Positions 34,004-42,907 of a DNA stretch of 50,313 nt are shown here, piece by piece; position 1 is the stretch's first letter; every line of letters begins with the position of its first letter. The DNA is from Treponema sp. UBA6367 (GTDB lineage: Bacteria > Spirochaetota > Spirochaetia > Treponematales > Treponemataceae): positions 1 through 50,313 of the forward strand of contig DJRF01000006.1 of the NCBI GenBank assembly GCA_002437725.1, read 5' to 3'. The notes under the pieces are model-generated. The model saw only the letters and a program-made list of their open reading frames with translations, searched no databases and was not told the origin of the DNA. The position numbers and the translations under genes were made by a program.

Positions 34004-34609
34004 ATGAAAAAATCAGAAACAAAATTTCTTAATTCGGTTTTGGCAATTGGGATGTTTCTTGTTTTTGCAGGTTTTTTGATATTTGCAGGTTTTGCTGGAA
34101 AATACGCCTCTTTTTCATTTTTAATACTTCCATTAGTTTTTTTTATTTCCGGCTTAGTATTCTTGTATATTTATATGGCTTTTTCAAGAACAGCTTTTAA
34201 ATTGTTCTGCGGGCTTGAATTTACTTTTTTTGGAATATTTTCAATTTTTATAATTAATAAAATTTTTCCGTTTTCAATGGCTGAAGGTTGGCCCGTTTTT
34301 ATACTTATAACTGCAATTTCGCTTTTTTTCTCTGGAATTTCTTCTAGCAGAAAACCTGCTCTTTATTATGCTTTTCCTGCAATATTCTTATTGCTCTTAG
34401 GAATTGTAATGCTTTTATTTTCATTTGATATAATAAAAATTTCTTTAGGACAGCTTATGCTCTTTATAGGTCCTATAATTATTGTGCTGTGCGGAATATT
34501 TTTGATTTTGCTTTTTTTGCACAGAAAAACTATTTTAGAAATGCTTCCAGAGTCCCTTTGCGATGAGATAAAAAAAGAACAGATTTTTGAAGAATCTTCG
34601 GATGAATAA
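34004..34609 (+). CDS. multi-pass membrane protein of unknown function
   Basis: 201 aa with about six hydrophobic segments (for example SVLAIGMFLVFAGFLIFAGF, FSFLILPLVFFISGLVFLYI, LGQLMLFIGPIIIVLCGIFL) and a short acidic cytosolic tail (KKEQIFEESSDE). No family recognised. The ATG at 34004 has GGAG 7-10 nt upstream; a GTG at 33998 is also in frame. The next gene begins 8 nt past the stop, so both are probably one operon. Confidence 0.7.
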   Translation: MKKSETKFLNSVLAIGMFLVFAGFLIFAGFAGKYASFSFLILPLVFFISGLVFLYIYMAFSRTAFKLFCGLEFTFFGIFSIFIINKIFPFSMAEGWPVFILITAISLFFSGISSSRKPALYYAFPAIFLLLLGIVMLLFSFDIIKISLGQLMLFIGPIIIVLCGIFLILLFLHRKTILEMLPESLCDEIKKEQIFEESSDE

Positions 34610-34617
34610 TTTTTGGT

Positions 34618-36423
34618 GTGTTAGGTGTGTTAAAAAGAACTTTCTGTCTTCAAAAAAAAATATTCTCAGCATTTGCAACGATTGTTTTTGTTGTAGGAAT
34701 TTTTTCTTGCGCATCTTCTCCAAAAAAAGTTGTATCCGAAACTGCGAAAACGGTTTATGAATCATCCGAAGCAGCAAGCGAAGCAGAAAATCAAAAAATA
34801 ACAGCCATAAAAACAAAAGAAAACGATTCTCCAAAAGAAAAGTCTTATACCTATTTTTCGCATATACCTACAGAAATTTTAAACGATTTGGAAAACGCAT
34901 CTCCAGTTTCTTTAAGACGTGCAGTTTCTGCGTTAAGAAGGTCTAAGACTGACTATGATGAAGCAGAAAAAGTTTTATTGGTTCTTTGCAAAGAGATTAT
35001 GCAGCTTTGCTGGCCTACAGAACGAATAGACTGGGAAGTTCCAGAGGTTTCCTTTGAAAATTCTTATCTTGGCGCTGTAAAGTCTGCAAAAAATGGAATT
35101 TATGATGAAAGCACAGGAAATGTGGATTTTTTAACTACCATTTTGCCGTCCCTTGTTGTGCTTCGTTCTGATGATGTTTCTGCATATTTTTCCATGTCCC
35201 GCTCTGCTTTGGAAACCGGCCTAAAAATGAAACCGGATTCTGTTTTGGCGAACTATCTTATGGGGCTTTTGCTCAAAAAAAATAAAATGTACGAAAATGC
35301 AGCTGTTTATTTTCAAAAAGCATTTTCTTTAGCTCCAGAATGTCTGCAAGTAGCTTATGAAAATGCAAGCTGTCAGTATCTTTGTAAAAATTTAACAGTT
35401 GCAAATGAACTTGCTCTTTCTCTTTTGCAAAAATACCCTGCGAATCCAAGAATTTTAGATTTGTGCGCGCATATAGCTTTTGATTTAAAAGATTATTTGT
35501 CTTCTGAAGAATATATTGCAAAAGTTTTGCAGCAGGAACCTAATAATCTTCAGGCTTTGCTTTTTAGAGTAAAAATCCTTATGGAAAAAAAGGATTACAT
35601 TCATGCCGCAGCTTTGCTAGATTTGTATTCCAAACAGGACAGTTTTTCAAAAGATTACTTGCTTTTGCGCGCGCGGTTGCAGTACGACTGGAGCCGCAAT
35701 TCAACAGCCGCAATCGCAACGATAGAAAATGCTTTGAAAAAGTTTCCAGATGACGCAGAAGTCTTAATGTTTGCTGCGCGGCTTGCAGGTGCCACAATGA
35801 CTAGCGTTGGAGGAAAGACTGTTGAACAGTACGCTCAGCAAGTTTTAAGCCGTGATCCTGAAAATGAAGAGGCTTTGCACCTTGCGGTGGAAGGTCTTGT
35901 TCAAAAGCTGCAGTGGAGTCAAGCTTACGAATTAAGTTCAAAGCTTCTGCAAAAAAATCGGGAAAGAGACTTTGACATAGTTTCTTTGCATATAAAAATT
36001 TGTCTTGCCTTGCAAAAAGGAGAAGAAGCATGGAACCTTATTTCTCCAATTTATAAAACCAACAGTTTTGATGAAGCTGTCATACAAGACTACATTTTAG
36101 TTCTATATAAAACAGGCAGAACTCAGCAAGCGCTTTCGCTTATAAATCAGCTTTTGCCAGATTCTTCTACAAAACTAAAAAGTTTTCTCTATTATAGAAG
36201 AAGTTTTTTACAATCTCAGGAAGAAGATGCTCTTTCTGACTTGCGTTCAAGTTTAATTGCATACAGTAGAAACAGCGATGCCCTTTTTAGATTGTATGAA
36301 ATTTATTATTCAAAAAAAGATTATAAAAGGGCTCAGTATTATTTAAAACAAGTGGTTGGCTTAAATCCAAACGATTCGCATATCCGTTCGCTTAACGAAG
36401 AGCTTTCTAACCTTATTAAATAG
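34618..36423 (+). CDS. TPR-repeat lipoprotein
   Basis: 601 aa. The signal (IFSAFATIVFVVGIFSC) ends in a lipobox-like GIFSC. A Glu/Lys/Ser-rich linker (about 35-75) is followed by TPR repeats across most of the protein (LANYLMGLLLKKNKMYENAA, FQKAFSLAPECLQVAYENAS, DALFRLYEIYYSKKDYKRAQ). Likely an envelope scaffold. The start is a GTG: 34618 or, with AGG just upstream, 34627. The TAG stop at 36421 is itself the first triplet of a family A repeat. Confidence 0.72.
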   Translation: MLGVLKRTFCLQKKIFSAFATIVFVVGIFSCASSPKKVVSETAKTVYESSEAASEAENQKITAIKTKENDSPKEKSYTYFSHIPTEILNDLENASPVSLRRAVSALRRSKTDYDEAEKVLLVLCKEIMQLCWPTERIDWEVPEVSFENSYLGAVKSAKNGIYDESTGNVDFLTTILPSLVVLRSDDVSAYFSMSRSALETGLKMKPDSVLANYLMGLLLKKNKMYENAAVYFQKAFSLAPECLQVAYENASCQYLCKNLTVANELALSLLQKYPANPRILDLCAHIAFDLKDYLSSEEYIAKVLQQEPNNLQALLFRVKILMEKKDYIHAAALLDLYSKQDSFSKDYLLLRARLQYDWSRNSTAAIATIENALKKFPDDAEVLMFAARLAGATMTSVGGKTVEQYAQQVLSRDPENEEALHLAVEGLVQKLQWSQAYELSSKLLQKNRERDFDIVSLHIKICLALQKGEEAWNLISPIYKTNSFDEAVIQDYILVLYKTGRTQQALSLINQLLPDSSTKLKSFLYYRRSFLQSQEEDALSDLRSSLIAYSRNSDALFRLYEIYYSKKDYKRAQYYLKQVVGLNPNDSHIRSLNEELSNLIK

Positions 36424-36510
36424 CCCAAATGTCGAGTTTTTTATAAATTATGAAAAAAATGTTTTCAACGAATTTACAATTTGTAAAAAAATCGGCTTTT
36501 GGCCACTTGG
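36421..36510. repeat. intergenic repeat family A, copy 4 (short form)
   Basis: Begins TAGCCCAAATGTCGAGTTTT, the TAG being the stop codon of the upstream gene. It keeps AACGAATTTACAATTTG of the long form and ends in a degenerate arm around AAAAATCGGCTTTTGGCC. The palindrome is less perfect than in the other copies. Confidence 0.65.
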
Positions 36511-36563
36511 ATTTTACAGCAGCCGTTGAATTAATTTTTCTCTTAAAATTTACAAATCTTTTC

Positions 36564-36591
36564 TTGACATACAAAATAAATGAATTATTAT
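36564..36591 (+). promoter_or_regulatory. promoter of the pullulanase gene
   Basis: Consensus TTGACA at 36564-36569, a 16-nt spacer and TATTAT at 36586-36591. Transcription from near 36598 gives a leader of about 110 nt that includes the G8 hairpin. Confidence 0.6.
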
Positions 36592-36644
36592 TAAAATGTT
36601 TAATTTTATAAAATACAAAAAGAATTGGGATTGTCCAAAAAGCT

Positions 36645-36671
36645 TAAGTTTTAGAGGGGGGGGTAAACTTA
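36645..36671 (+). promoter_or_regulatory. hairpin with an eight-G loop in the pullulanase leader
   Basis: TAAGTTT (36645-36651) pairs perfectly with AAACTTA (36665-36671). The 13-nt loop holds eight consecutive G (36656-36663). The true ribosome site, TAGAGG, lies about 35 nt downstream before the ATG; the loop reads like an expanded version of it (TAGAGGGGGGGGTAAA against TAGAGGTAAA). Homopolymer G runs of this size are prone to slippage. Confidence 0.7.
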
Positions 36672-36707
36672 TAGGATAGCCCGATTAATTTTATACTAGA
36701 GGTAAAT

Positions 36708-39431
36708 ATGAAAAAAACAGGAATCTATGCTGTTGTAGCATCACTTTTCCTAAGCATGGGGCTTTGTGCTCAGCAAGCTGAATCTGGAAAACCAGGCTCT
36801 TTTGACAATGCTGCGCCACAGGGGCTTCAAGCAGTTCTTGATTTGGATTCAAAATTAAATCCTGGCAATGACGAATTTGTTGTTTATTACGTTAGGCCTG
36901 ATTCTTCTTATGCGGATTGGGCTCTTTGGATTTGGGCGAACCCTGGCGGAGATGGAGGAGCCGCTTGGAAATATACTCAGGACTGGAAAGAAAGCGACGG
37001 CATTGGCTATATGCGTCTAAAGCTTGACGGTTCTACTACCGGTGGAATAAAAATCGCTTCAGAAAACGGCGGCTTGGGAATGATTGTTCGCCAAAAGTCA
37101 GATTGGATAAAAGACTGTGGCGACGATCGAATGTGGAACATAAACACTTCTAAAAAAGTTGTAATTTTTAGCGGCGACCAAAATACTTATGCAGCTCTTC
37201 CTTATAAGCCGTCTTTTAAAGGTGCCGATCTTACAGGCTTAAATGAAATAACATTGCAGCTTTCTGGACGCTACGGACTTGACACTGACGGTACACCTTC
37301 TGGCTTTGTTGTAAAAGTTAATGGCAAGCCTGTAAAAATTGCAAAAGCGGAAAATCCTAGCGACTCTTCGCTTAATTTTACAAAAGATGTAAAAATCACT
37401 CTTTCTTCAAATGTTGATATTGGAGATTCTGTAACAGTCGGAAATCCTGCGTTCCTTGGAACTATTTCTGTAAACAATGCAAAACTTGCAGTTCAAATGG
37501 CAGAAAAAATGATTCCTTCAAACGATGTTGCGCTTGGTTGCACTTACAAAAAAGGCTCTGCGCTGTTTAATCTTTGGGCTCCAACTTCATCTAGCGCTGT
37601 TTTGAATCTATACAGAAAGGCAAATGCTGCATCTCCAGACTATTCAGTTCCTATGAAGAAAAATCCTTCAAATGGAGTATGGACTGCGGAATTCAATAAG
37701 GTTGATCCTGATGGAATGTTCTACGATTACACTCTTCACAATTCAAAAGGGAAGGTTACCGTTTTAGACCCTTATGCTTCTTCAATGGCGGCTTATAAAG
37801 GAGACGGAGCTTTCTGCCGCGCGGCTGTAATCGACTTTAACAGTCCAAAAGCAGGTAAAGTTGATGCAGACTATGTAGAACTTGCAGATAAATCAAAAGC
37901 TGTGATTTATGAAGTTTCTGTGCGCGATTTTACAATAAGCCCTGATGCAAATGTAACTCAGACTCCTGGCACTTACAAGGCGTTTATAGAAAAGATTCCT
38001 TACTTAAAAGAACTGGGAATCACACACGTGCAGCTTCTTCCTGTTTTGAACTTTTATAACAATAATGAAACTCTAAAAACTTACGAAGACAGCGGCTGGG
38101 TAAACAACAATAATTACAACTGGGGCTACGACCCTCACAACTACTTTACGCCAGAAGGCTGGTATGCAACTGACGCAGAAGACCCTTACTGCCGTGTCCG
38201 AGAGCTTCGGGAACTTATAAATGAATGTCATAAAGCAGGAATTGGAGTTCTTCTTGACGTTGTATACAATCACATGGCAGGAACTCAATTCCTTGACGAC
38301 ATAGTTCCTGGATATTACTTCAGAACAGATTCAAAAGGCGGTCTGAAATCTAATTCTGGTTGTGGCAATGACACTGCAACAGAAAGAATTATGATGAAGA
38401 GGCTCGTCGTTGATTCAACTAGCCATTGGGTCCGCAACTATAAAGCGGATGGATTCCGATTTGACCTTATGGGGCTTATGGAAGCGTCTTCTGTAGAAGA
38501 TTCTTACAAGGCTTGCTCAAAAATAAATCCATATTCACTTTTTGAAGGCGAAGGCTGGAAGATGTACAATGGAGAGCCTGGAACGGTCGGCATGGATCAA
38601 AACTATATGAAAAAGACTGACGATGTTGCAGTGTTCAACGATGAATTCCGGGACTTGCTCAAAGCTGGCGGATACAATGAAAAAGGAACAGGATTTATTA
38701 CAAACAGACCTATAGATTCAGTAAGACTTTTCCGCAACGTTACAGGAAATCCTTATGCTAACTACCGTGCTGATAAACCTACAGATAACTTAAACTATCT
38801 TGTTTGCCACGACGGACTTACCCTTCATGATGGAATTGTGTATAACTGCAAGCTTGACGAAGAAAAAGATATTAAGGAAATAACTTCTCGCATAAAACTT
38901 GGAAACTTCTTTGAATTTACTTCTCAAGGTTTAGCATTCCTTCATGCGGGGCAGGAAAGGGGAAGAACAAAGCCAAATATTAATAATGCTGCAAACGAAT
39001 CTATAGGGCAGTTTGTACGCAATAGTTACGATTCTTCTGATAATATAAATCAAATTGTATGGACTCTTTCTCCTGAATATCAAAATGTCCTTGATTTTAC
39101 AAAGGGACTTATTTCTATAAGAAAGAATTATTCAGCCTTTTCACTTGGAACTGCAGAAAAAGTTGAAAAATGTGTAAAACAGGTTATGCAAAAAAATCCG
39201 CACACATTATGTTACACAATAAAAAATGAGGAAGGAACATTCGTTATCGCTGTAAACGCTGACAAAAAATCTGCTAAAATTAATGCTAGCGTTTCTGTAG
39301 ATAATGGTGTAATATTAGTAGATAGTGAAAGTGCTGTTGTAACAGGAATAGAAAAACCTAAGGGCGTAAAAGCCTCTAGAAAATCGGTTGTTCTTGACCC
39401 TCTTACAGCAACAATTATTCACGTAAAATAA
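36708..39431 (+). CDS. secreted type I pullulanase (GH13_14)
   Basis: 907 aa. Signal peptide KTGIYAVVASLFLSMGLCA, then a CBM41-type alpha-glucan-binding module (about 40-155: EFVVYYVRPDSSYADWALWI). Next come an E-set region and a CBM48 (about 275-370: GCTYKKGSALFNLWAPTSS). The GH13 barrel has the type I pullulanase signature YNWGYDPHNYF, nucleophile D586 in ADGFRFDLMG, catalytic acid in LFEGEGW (E613 or E615) and VCHDGLTLHD. It cuts alpha-1,6 branches of pullulan, starch or glycogen. It has its own promoter and G8 leader and heads the maltodextrin locus, with malE 68 nt behind. Confidence 0.92.
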   Translation: MKKTGIYAVVASLFLSMGLCAQQAESGKPGSFDNAAPQGLQAVLDLDSKLNPGNDEFVVYYVRPDSSYADWALWIWANPGGDGGAAWKYTQDWKESDGIGYMRLKLDGSTTGGIKIASENGGLGMIVRQKSDWIKDCGDDRMWNINTSKKVVIFSGDQNTYAALPYKPSFKGADLTGLNEITLQLSGRYGLDTDGTPSGFVVKVNGKPVKIAKAENPSDSSLNFTKDVKITLSSNVDIGDSVTVGNPAFLGTISVNNAKLAVQMAEKMIPSNDVALGCTYKKGSALFNLWAPTSSSAVLNLYRKANAASPDYSVPMKKNPSNGVWTAEFNKVDPDGMFYDYTLHNSKGKVTVLDPYASSMAAYKGDGAFCRAAVIDFNSPKAGKVDADYVELADKSKAVIYEVSVRDFTISPDANVTQTPGTYKAFIEKIPYLKELGITHVQLLPVLNFYNNNETLKTYEDSGWVNNNNYNWGYDPHNYFTPEGWYATDAEDPYCRVRELRELINECHKAGIGVLLDVVYNHMAGTQFLDDIVPGYYFRTDSKGGLKSNSGCGNDTATERIMMKRLVVDSTSHWVRNYKADGFRFDLMGLMEASSVEDSYKACSKINPYSLFEGEGWKMYNGEPGTVGMDQNYMKKTDDVAVFNDEFRDLLKAGGYNEKGTGFITNRPIDSVRLFRNVTGNPYANYRADKPTDNLNYLVCHDGLTLHDGIVYNCKLDEEKDIKEITSRIKLGNFFEFTSQGLAFLHAGQERGRTKPNINNAANESIGQFVRNSYDSSDNINQIVWTLSPEYQNVLDFTKGLISIRKNYSAFSLGTAEKVEKCVKQVMQKNPHTLCYTIKNEEGTFVIAVNADKKSAKINASVSVDNGVILVDSESAVVTGIEKPKGVKASRKSVVLDPLTATIIHVK

Positions 39432-39442
39432 TTTATTTTGAA

Positions 39443-39480
39443 TATATCAAAAACTTTATAGTGTTAAAGTTTTTGATATA
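39443..39480 (+). promoter_or_regulatory. perfect 16-bp inverted repeat upstream of malE
   Basis: TATATCAAAAACTTTA (39443-39458) and TAAAGTTTTTGATATA (39465-39480) are exact inverse complements around TAGTGT. It lies between the pullulanase stop and the malE GGAGG site. No T-run follows. It could be an RNA hairpin that protects or processes the malE message, or an operator. Confidence 0.75.
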
Positions 39481-39499
39481 AATATATGGAGGACAAAAA

Positions 39500-40678
39500 A
39501 TGAAAAAAATTTTGTGTGCAGCAGCTGCTATTGCTTTGGCTGCGTCTGCTTTCGCTGCTCCTAAGCGAGTTATGTTGAAAGTATGGGAATCTGACGGTCC
39601 AGAAAAGGACTTTATCATGACAGCCGCTCGTGAGTATTCAAAAGTTAACAAGAATGTTCGTATCGTATACGAACCAGTTGCTGCTACTGACGCTCGCGCA
39701 AAAATCGAACTTGACGGACCTGCTGGAGTAGGTGCAGACATTTTCGTTACACCACACGATCACATTGGTGCTCTTGTACAGGGTGGACACGTTCTTCCAG
39801 TTGATGATGCAGATGCATACTTGGCTGATTTTGAAGATATGGCAAAAATGGGTGCTTCTTACGAAGGCGTAGTTTATGGTTATCCACTTGGAGCAGAAAC
39901 TTATGGTCTTTTCTACAATAAGGCTCTTATTCCAGAAGCTCCAAAAACATGGGACGAAGTAATTGAATTCGCTAAAAAATTCAATAACAAGGCAGAAGGA
40001 AAATACGCTCTTGTATGGCCTGTAGCAGATGGTTACTATGGATATATGTTCATGGAATCATTTGGTGCTCCTTTGTTCGGACCTAACGGTGACGACCGCA
40101 AGCAGCACAACCTTAACAGCCCAGCAGCTATTAAAGGTCTTACATATTTCCAGAATCTTCGCAAACAGATTCTTGACGTGCCAGCAACAGATGCTTCTGG
40201 TGACTTCTGCAACGCAGAATTCATCGAAGGTAAAGCTGCTATGATTATCACAGGACCTTGGAAGATTACTGATTTCAAGAAAAATGGAATTAACTTTGGC
40301 ATAACAACACTTCCTGCATTCCCAGGTACAGACCATCCAGCAAATTCATTCGCAGGTGTTCGCCTTGCATTCGTTTCTGCTTACTCTGATTATCCTGATG
40401 AAGCAAAGAGCTTTGCTAAGTTCATTACTTCTAAAACAATGCTTGAAAAGAGATTTAAGATTACAGATCAGATTCCACCAAGAAAAGACATTGATACAAA
40501 CAATCCACTTTCAAACGGAATTAAGAATCAGCTTAAATATGCAAAAGCAATGCCTACAATTCCACAGTTAGGAACATATTGGTCAGCAATGGGTTCTGCT
40601 TACTCAGGAATTTGGGACGGTGATCCTGTAAAACCTGCTCTTGATGCTGCTGCAGCTGCAATGAATGCTGCAAAATAA
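39500..40678 (+). CDS. malE: MalE-like maltodextrin-binding protein
   Basis: 392 aa: signal peptide (KKILCAAAAIALAASAFA) with no lipobox, so a soluble periplasmic protein. Family 1 solute-binding features: KVWESDGPEKDFIMTAARE, GADIFVTPHDHIGALVQGG, YGYPLGAETYGLFYNKALIP, EFIEGKAAMIITGPWKI and SFAGVRLAFVSAYSDYP. Binds maltose or maltodextrins for MalFG, judged from the flanking enzymes. It has a strong GGAGG. Codons are visibly richer in TTC, AAC, TAC and CGC than those of neighbours, as expected for a very highly expressed gene. Flanked by hairpins on both sides. Confidence 0.9.
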   Translation: MKKILCAAAAIALAASAFAAPKRVMLKVWESDGPEKDFIMTAAREYSKVNKNVRIVYEPVAATDARAKIELDGPAGVGADIFVTPHDHIGALVQGGHVLPVDDADAYLADFEDMAKMGASYEGVVYGYPLGAETYGLFYNKALIPEAPKTWDEVIEFAKKFNNKAEGKYALVWPVADGYYGYMFMESFGAPLFGPNGDDRKQHNLNSPAAIKGLTYFQNLRKQILDVPATDASGDFCNAEFIEGKAAMIITGPWKITDFKKNGINFGITTLPAFPGTDHPANSFAGVRLAFVSAYSDYPDEAKSFAKFITSKTMLEKRFKITDQIPPRKDIDTNNPLSNGIKNQLKYAKAMPTIPQLGTYWSAMGSAYSGIWDGDPVKPALDAAAAAMNAAK

Positions 40679-40706
40679 ACATACCTGAAAAAGGTATCTG
40701 TTAAAA

Positions 40707-40760
40707 AACAAGCAGGCTATCTAAAAAGAAATATGTTTCTTTAGTTAGCCTGTTTGTTTT
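40707..40760 (+). terminator. long hairpin between malE and malF
   Basis: AACAAGCAGGCTA (40707-40719) pairs with TAGCCTGTTTGTT (40746-40758). Inside it, AAAGAAA and TTTCTTT form a second stem. A short T-run follows. A smaller ATACCT/AGGTAT hairpin (40681-40697) sits just after the malE stop. It probably acts as a partial terminator or mRNA stabiliser that keeps malE expression above malFG. Confidence 0.7.
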
Positions 40761-40786
40761 AATTACACCAAAGTTAGGAGTATGGT

Positions 40787-42907
40787 ATGGACAATTCTGT
40801 AAATCCAGAAAAACTAAAAAAAGCACATATTGCTTCTTCTTGTTTTATGGGGTTGGGACAGATTTTATACTTAAAACAATACATTAGAGGCGCACTTTTT
40901 GCTCTTGTAGAAATTGTAATAATCTGTTGTATTATTTTCGGCTCAAAATCTATAATCCCTTCAAATAAGTCTGAATATGACTATATGAGAGGTATTCCTG
41001 ATACAGAAGAAATGGTTCTGTTTCTTGAGAATGCTGGTTATAAAAATCTTGATAAGATTTTAAATTCAAAAGAAAAAGATTTAAAAACATTTTTCAAAAC
41101 TCTTTCTAAAAATAAGAAAATTGTAGAAGCCTATGGTGAGAACTGTTATGCTGATTTAGACTATGCAGACTATTACAGCATGGAAGATGCTATCTATAAT
41201 CTTGAAAATATTGAAGATTATAATTATGAACACGCTCAGAACAAGTTTTTTGGCATAATCGAAAAATATGACCACAAACTTGCTGTAGAAATGTCAAAAA
41301 TTGCTTCAAAAAACTTTAATAAAGAGTATAAATCAATTCTCCCTGAATATAATGAAAAACTTGCTCAAGCAAAAGCAGCATACAAAGAAGCTTTAGTTAG
41401 CATCGATAAAGAAAAAGAAGCTGCTCAAGCTGCAAGAAAATCTGTTTACGATGAAGAATATAAAGCAGCGGCAAACGAAGAAAAATCTGTTCGCCGTGAA
41501 ATAACAGTTCATTACAGAGTTGATTCTTCCAATATTGATTCAGAGTTTGAAGCTAAACAGTTAAAAGCTAGATTTGCTTACGAAAATGAAGTAAAAGCTG
41601 CTTTTTCTGACTTTGATGGTTTAAACGAATTTGATAAAAACTACGATGGTTGTGACCTTTGTCGCAGAAGCGCTTCAAAAGGAAAACGTTCCATGCATCA
41701 CAGGGCATGGTTCAGAGGTCCTATTGTAAGTTCTATTGCAGGCTTATTCACTCTTGGTGTAAGACAGAATACTACTGTTACAAAGTATCTTGACCATTCC
41801 GTATTTATGATGATTGACGGTATTTTCTGCTTGGTTATCATCGCATTCTTTGTGGTCCTTTATATAATCAATATCAATGGCGCTAAAAATGCCGCTGAAA
41901 AGATTATAAAGAATAAAAAATTCCCAACAATGAAGGAAGCGAAGAATGATATTTCCCAAAATTCATTTGCAACTTTGGGGATTGCACCGGCCGTTGTAAT
42001 GATTTGTATCTTCTCTTTGATACCTCTTCTGTTCTCGGCTTTGGTTGCATTTACTAACTATTCTTCACCAGATCATATTCCGCCTAACAATCTTGTAAGC
42101 TGGGTTGGACTTGAAAACTTTGTTACAATGTTCAGCACAAAGATTGGTGGTGGTGAATGGGTAGGTTCATTTACAAATGCTGCTATCTGGACAATTATTT
42201 GGGCTATTTTTGCAACATTCACATGTTTCTTTGTAGGTTTCTTCTATGCATTTGTTCTTCAAGATAAGCGAGTTGTAATTCCTAAGTTCTTTAGAACTAT
42301 TTACATCATGCCTTACGCAATTCCTACAATGCTTTCATTGTTCGTATGGGCAAACCTTTTGAACGGTACAATTGGACCTATTAACAGAACTTTGCAATTG
42401 CTAGGTCTTATTGAACAGCCTATTCCATGGCTTTCTAACCCTTGGGTGGCAAAAGGTTCCTTAATCTTTGTAAATATTTGGATTGGATTCCCATATTCGA
42501 TGATTCTTACAACATCTTCGATGACTGCTATTTCAAATTCATTGTACGAAGCAGCTGTAATTGACGGTGCTACAAAGTGGCAGCAGTTCAAGAGCATTAC
42601 CTATCCTCTTGTAATGTTCCAGTTAACTCCTACTTTGATTATGCAGTTTGCAGGAAACATTAACAACTTTGGCGCAGTATTCTTCCTTACTGGCGGTGGA
42701 CCAAACCTTCCTCAGACAGGATTTACAACAACAACGCAGTGCGGCGCAACTGACTTGCTCATTTCATGGATTTATAAACTTACTATGAATACTCCAGCTA
42801 GATACCAGTTGGCTTCTGTGCTTTCTTTGCTTGTATTTGCCGTACTTGTGCCATTTGCATTGTATAGCTTTACAAGAACTAAATCATTTAAGGAAGGTGA
42901 AGTATGA
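40787..42907 (+). CDS. malF: MalF-like maltodextrin ABC permease with large external coiled-coil insert
   Basis: 706 aa, far longer than usual permeases of this family. TM1 is about 34-53. Residues 55-310 are a hydrophilic, charged insert with a likely coiled coil at 186-275 (KLAQAKAAYKEALVSIDKEK) and a CxxC at C289/C292 (YDGCDLCRRSASKGKR). The family segment SSIAGLFTLGVRQ, TM2 (342-362) and the transmembrane core follow. The ATPase-contacting EAA loop is at 588 onwards (YEAAVIDGATKWQQFKSITY). By membrane topology the insert should face outside. AGGAG precedes the ATG. The stop overlaps malG (ATGA). Confidence 0.88.
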   Translation: MDNSVNPEKLKKAHIASSCFMGLGQILYLKQYIRGALFALVEIVIICCIIFGSKSIIPSNKSEYDYMRGIPDTEEMVLFLENAGYKNLDKILNSKEKDLKTFFKTLSKNKKIVEAYGENCYADLDYADYYSMEDAIYNLENIEDYNYEHAQNKFFGIIEKYDHKLAVEMSKIASKNFNKEYKSILPEYNEKLAQAKAAYKEALVSIDKEKEAAQAARKSVYDEEYKAAANEEKSVRREITVHYRVDSSNIDSEFEAKQLKARFAYENEVKAAFSDFDGLNEFDKNYDGCDLCRRSASKGKRSMHHRAWFRGPIVSSIAGLFTLGVRQNTTVTKYLDHSVFMMIDGIFCLVIIAFFVVLYIININGAKNAAEKIIKNKKFPTMKEAKNDISQNSFATLGIAPAVVMICIFSLIPLLFSALVAFTNYSSPDHIPPNNLVSWVGLENFVTMFSTKIGGGEWVGSFTNAAIWTIIWAIFATFTCFFVGFFYAFVLQDKRVVIPKFFRTIYIMPYAIPTMLSLFVWANLLNGTIGPINRTLQLLGLIEQPIPWLSNPWVAKGSLIFVNIWIGFPYSMILTTSSMTAISNSLYEAAVIDGATKWQQFKSITYPLVMFQLTPTLIMQFAGNINNFGAVFFLTGGGPNLPQTGFTTTTQCGATDLLISWIYKLTMNTPARYQLASVLSLLVFAVLVPFALYSFTRTKSFKEGEV

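Noticed and set aside
36656..36663. G8 run considered as a sequencing error or a coding frameshift site.
   Set aside because: It lies outside any coding frame, so no gene reading is affected; an error cannot be excluded but the surrounding perfect stem argues for real structure.
39443..39480. Inverted repeat before malE considered as the pullulanase terminator.
   Set aside because: The stem is A/T-rich and is not followed by a T-run on the plus strand, so a simple intrinsic terminator is unlikely.
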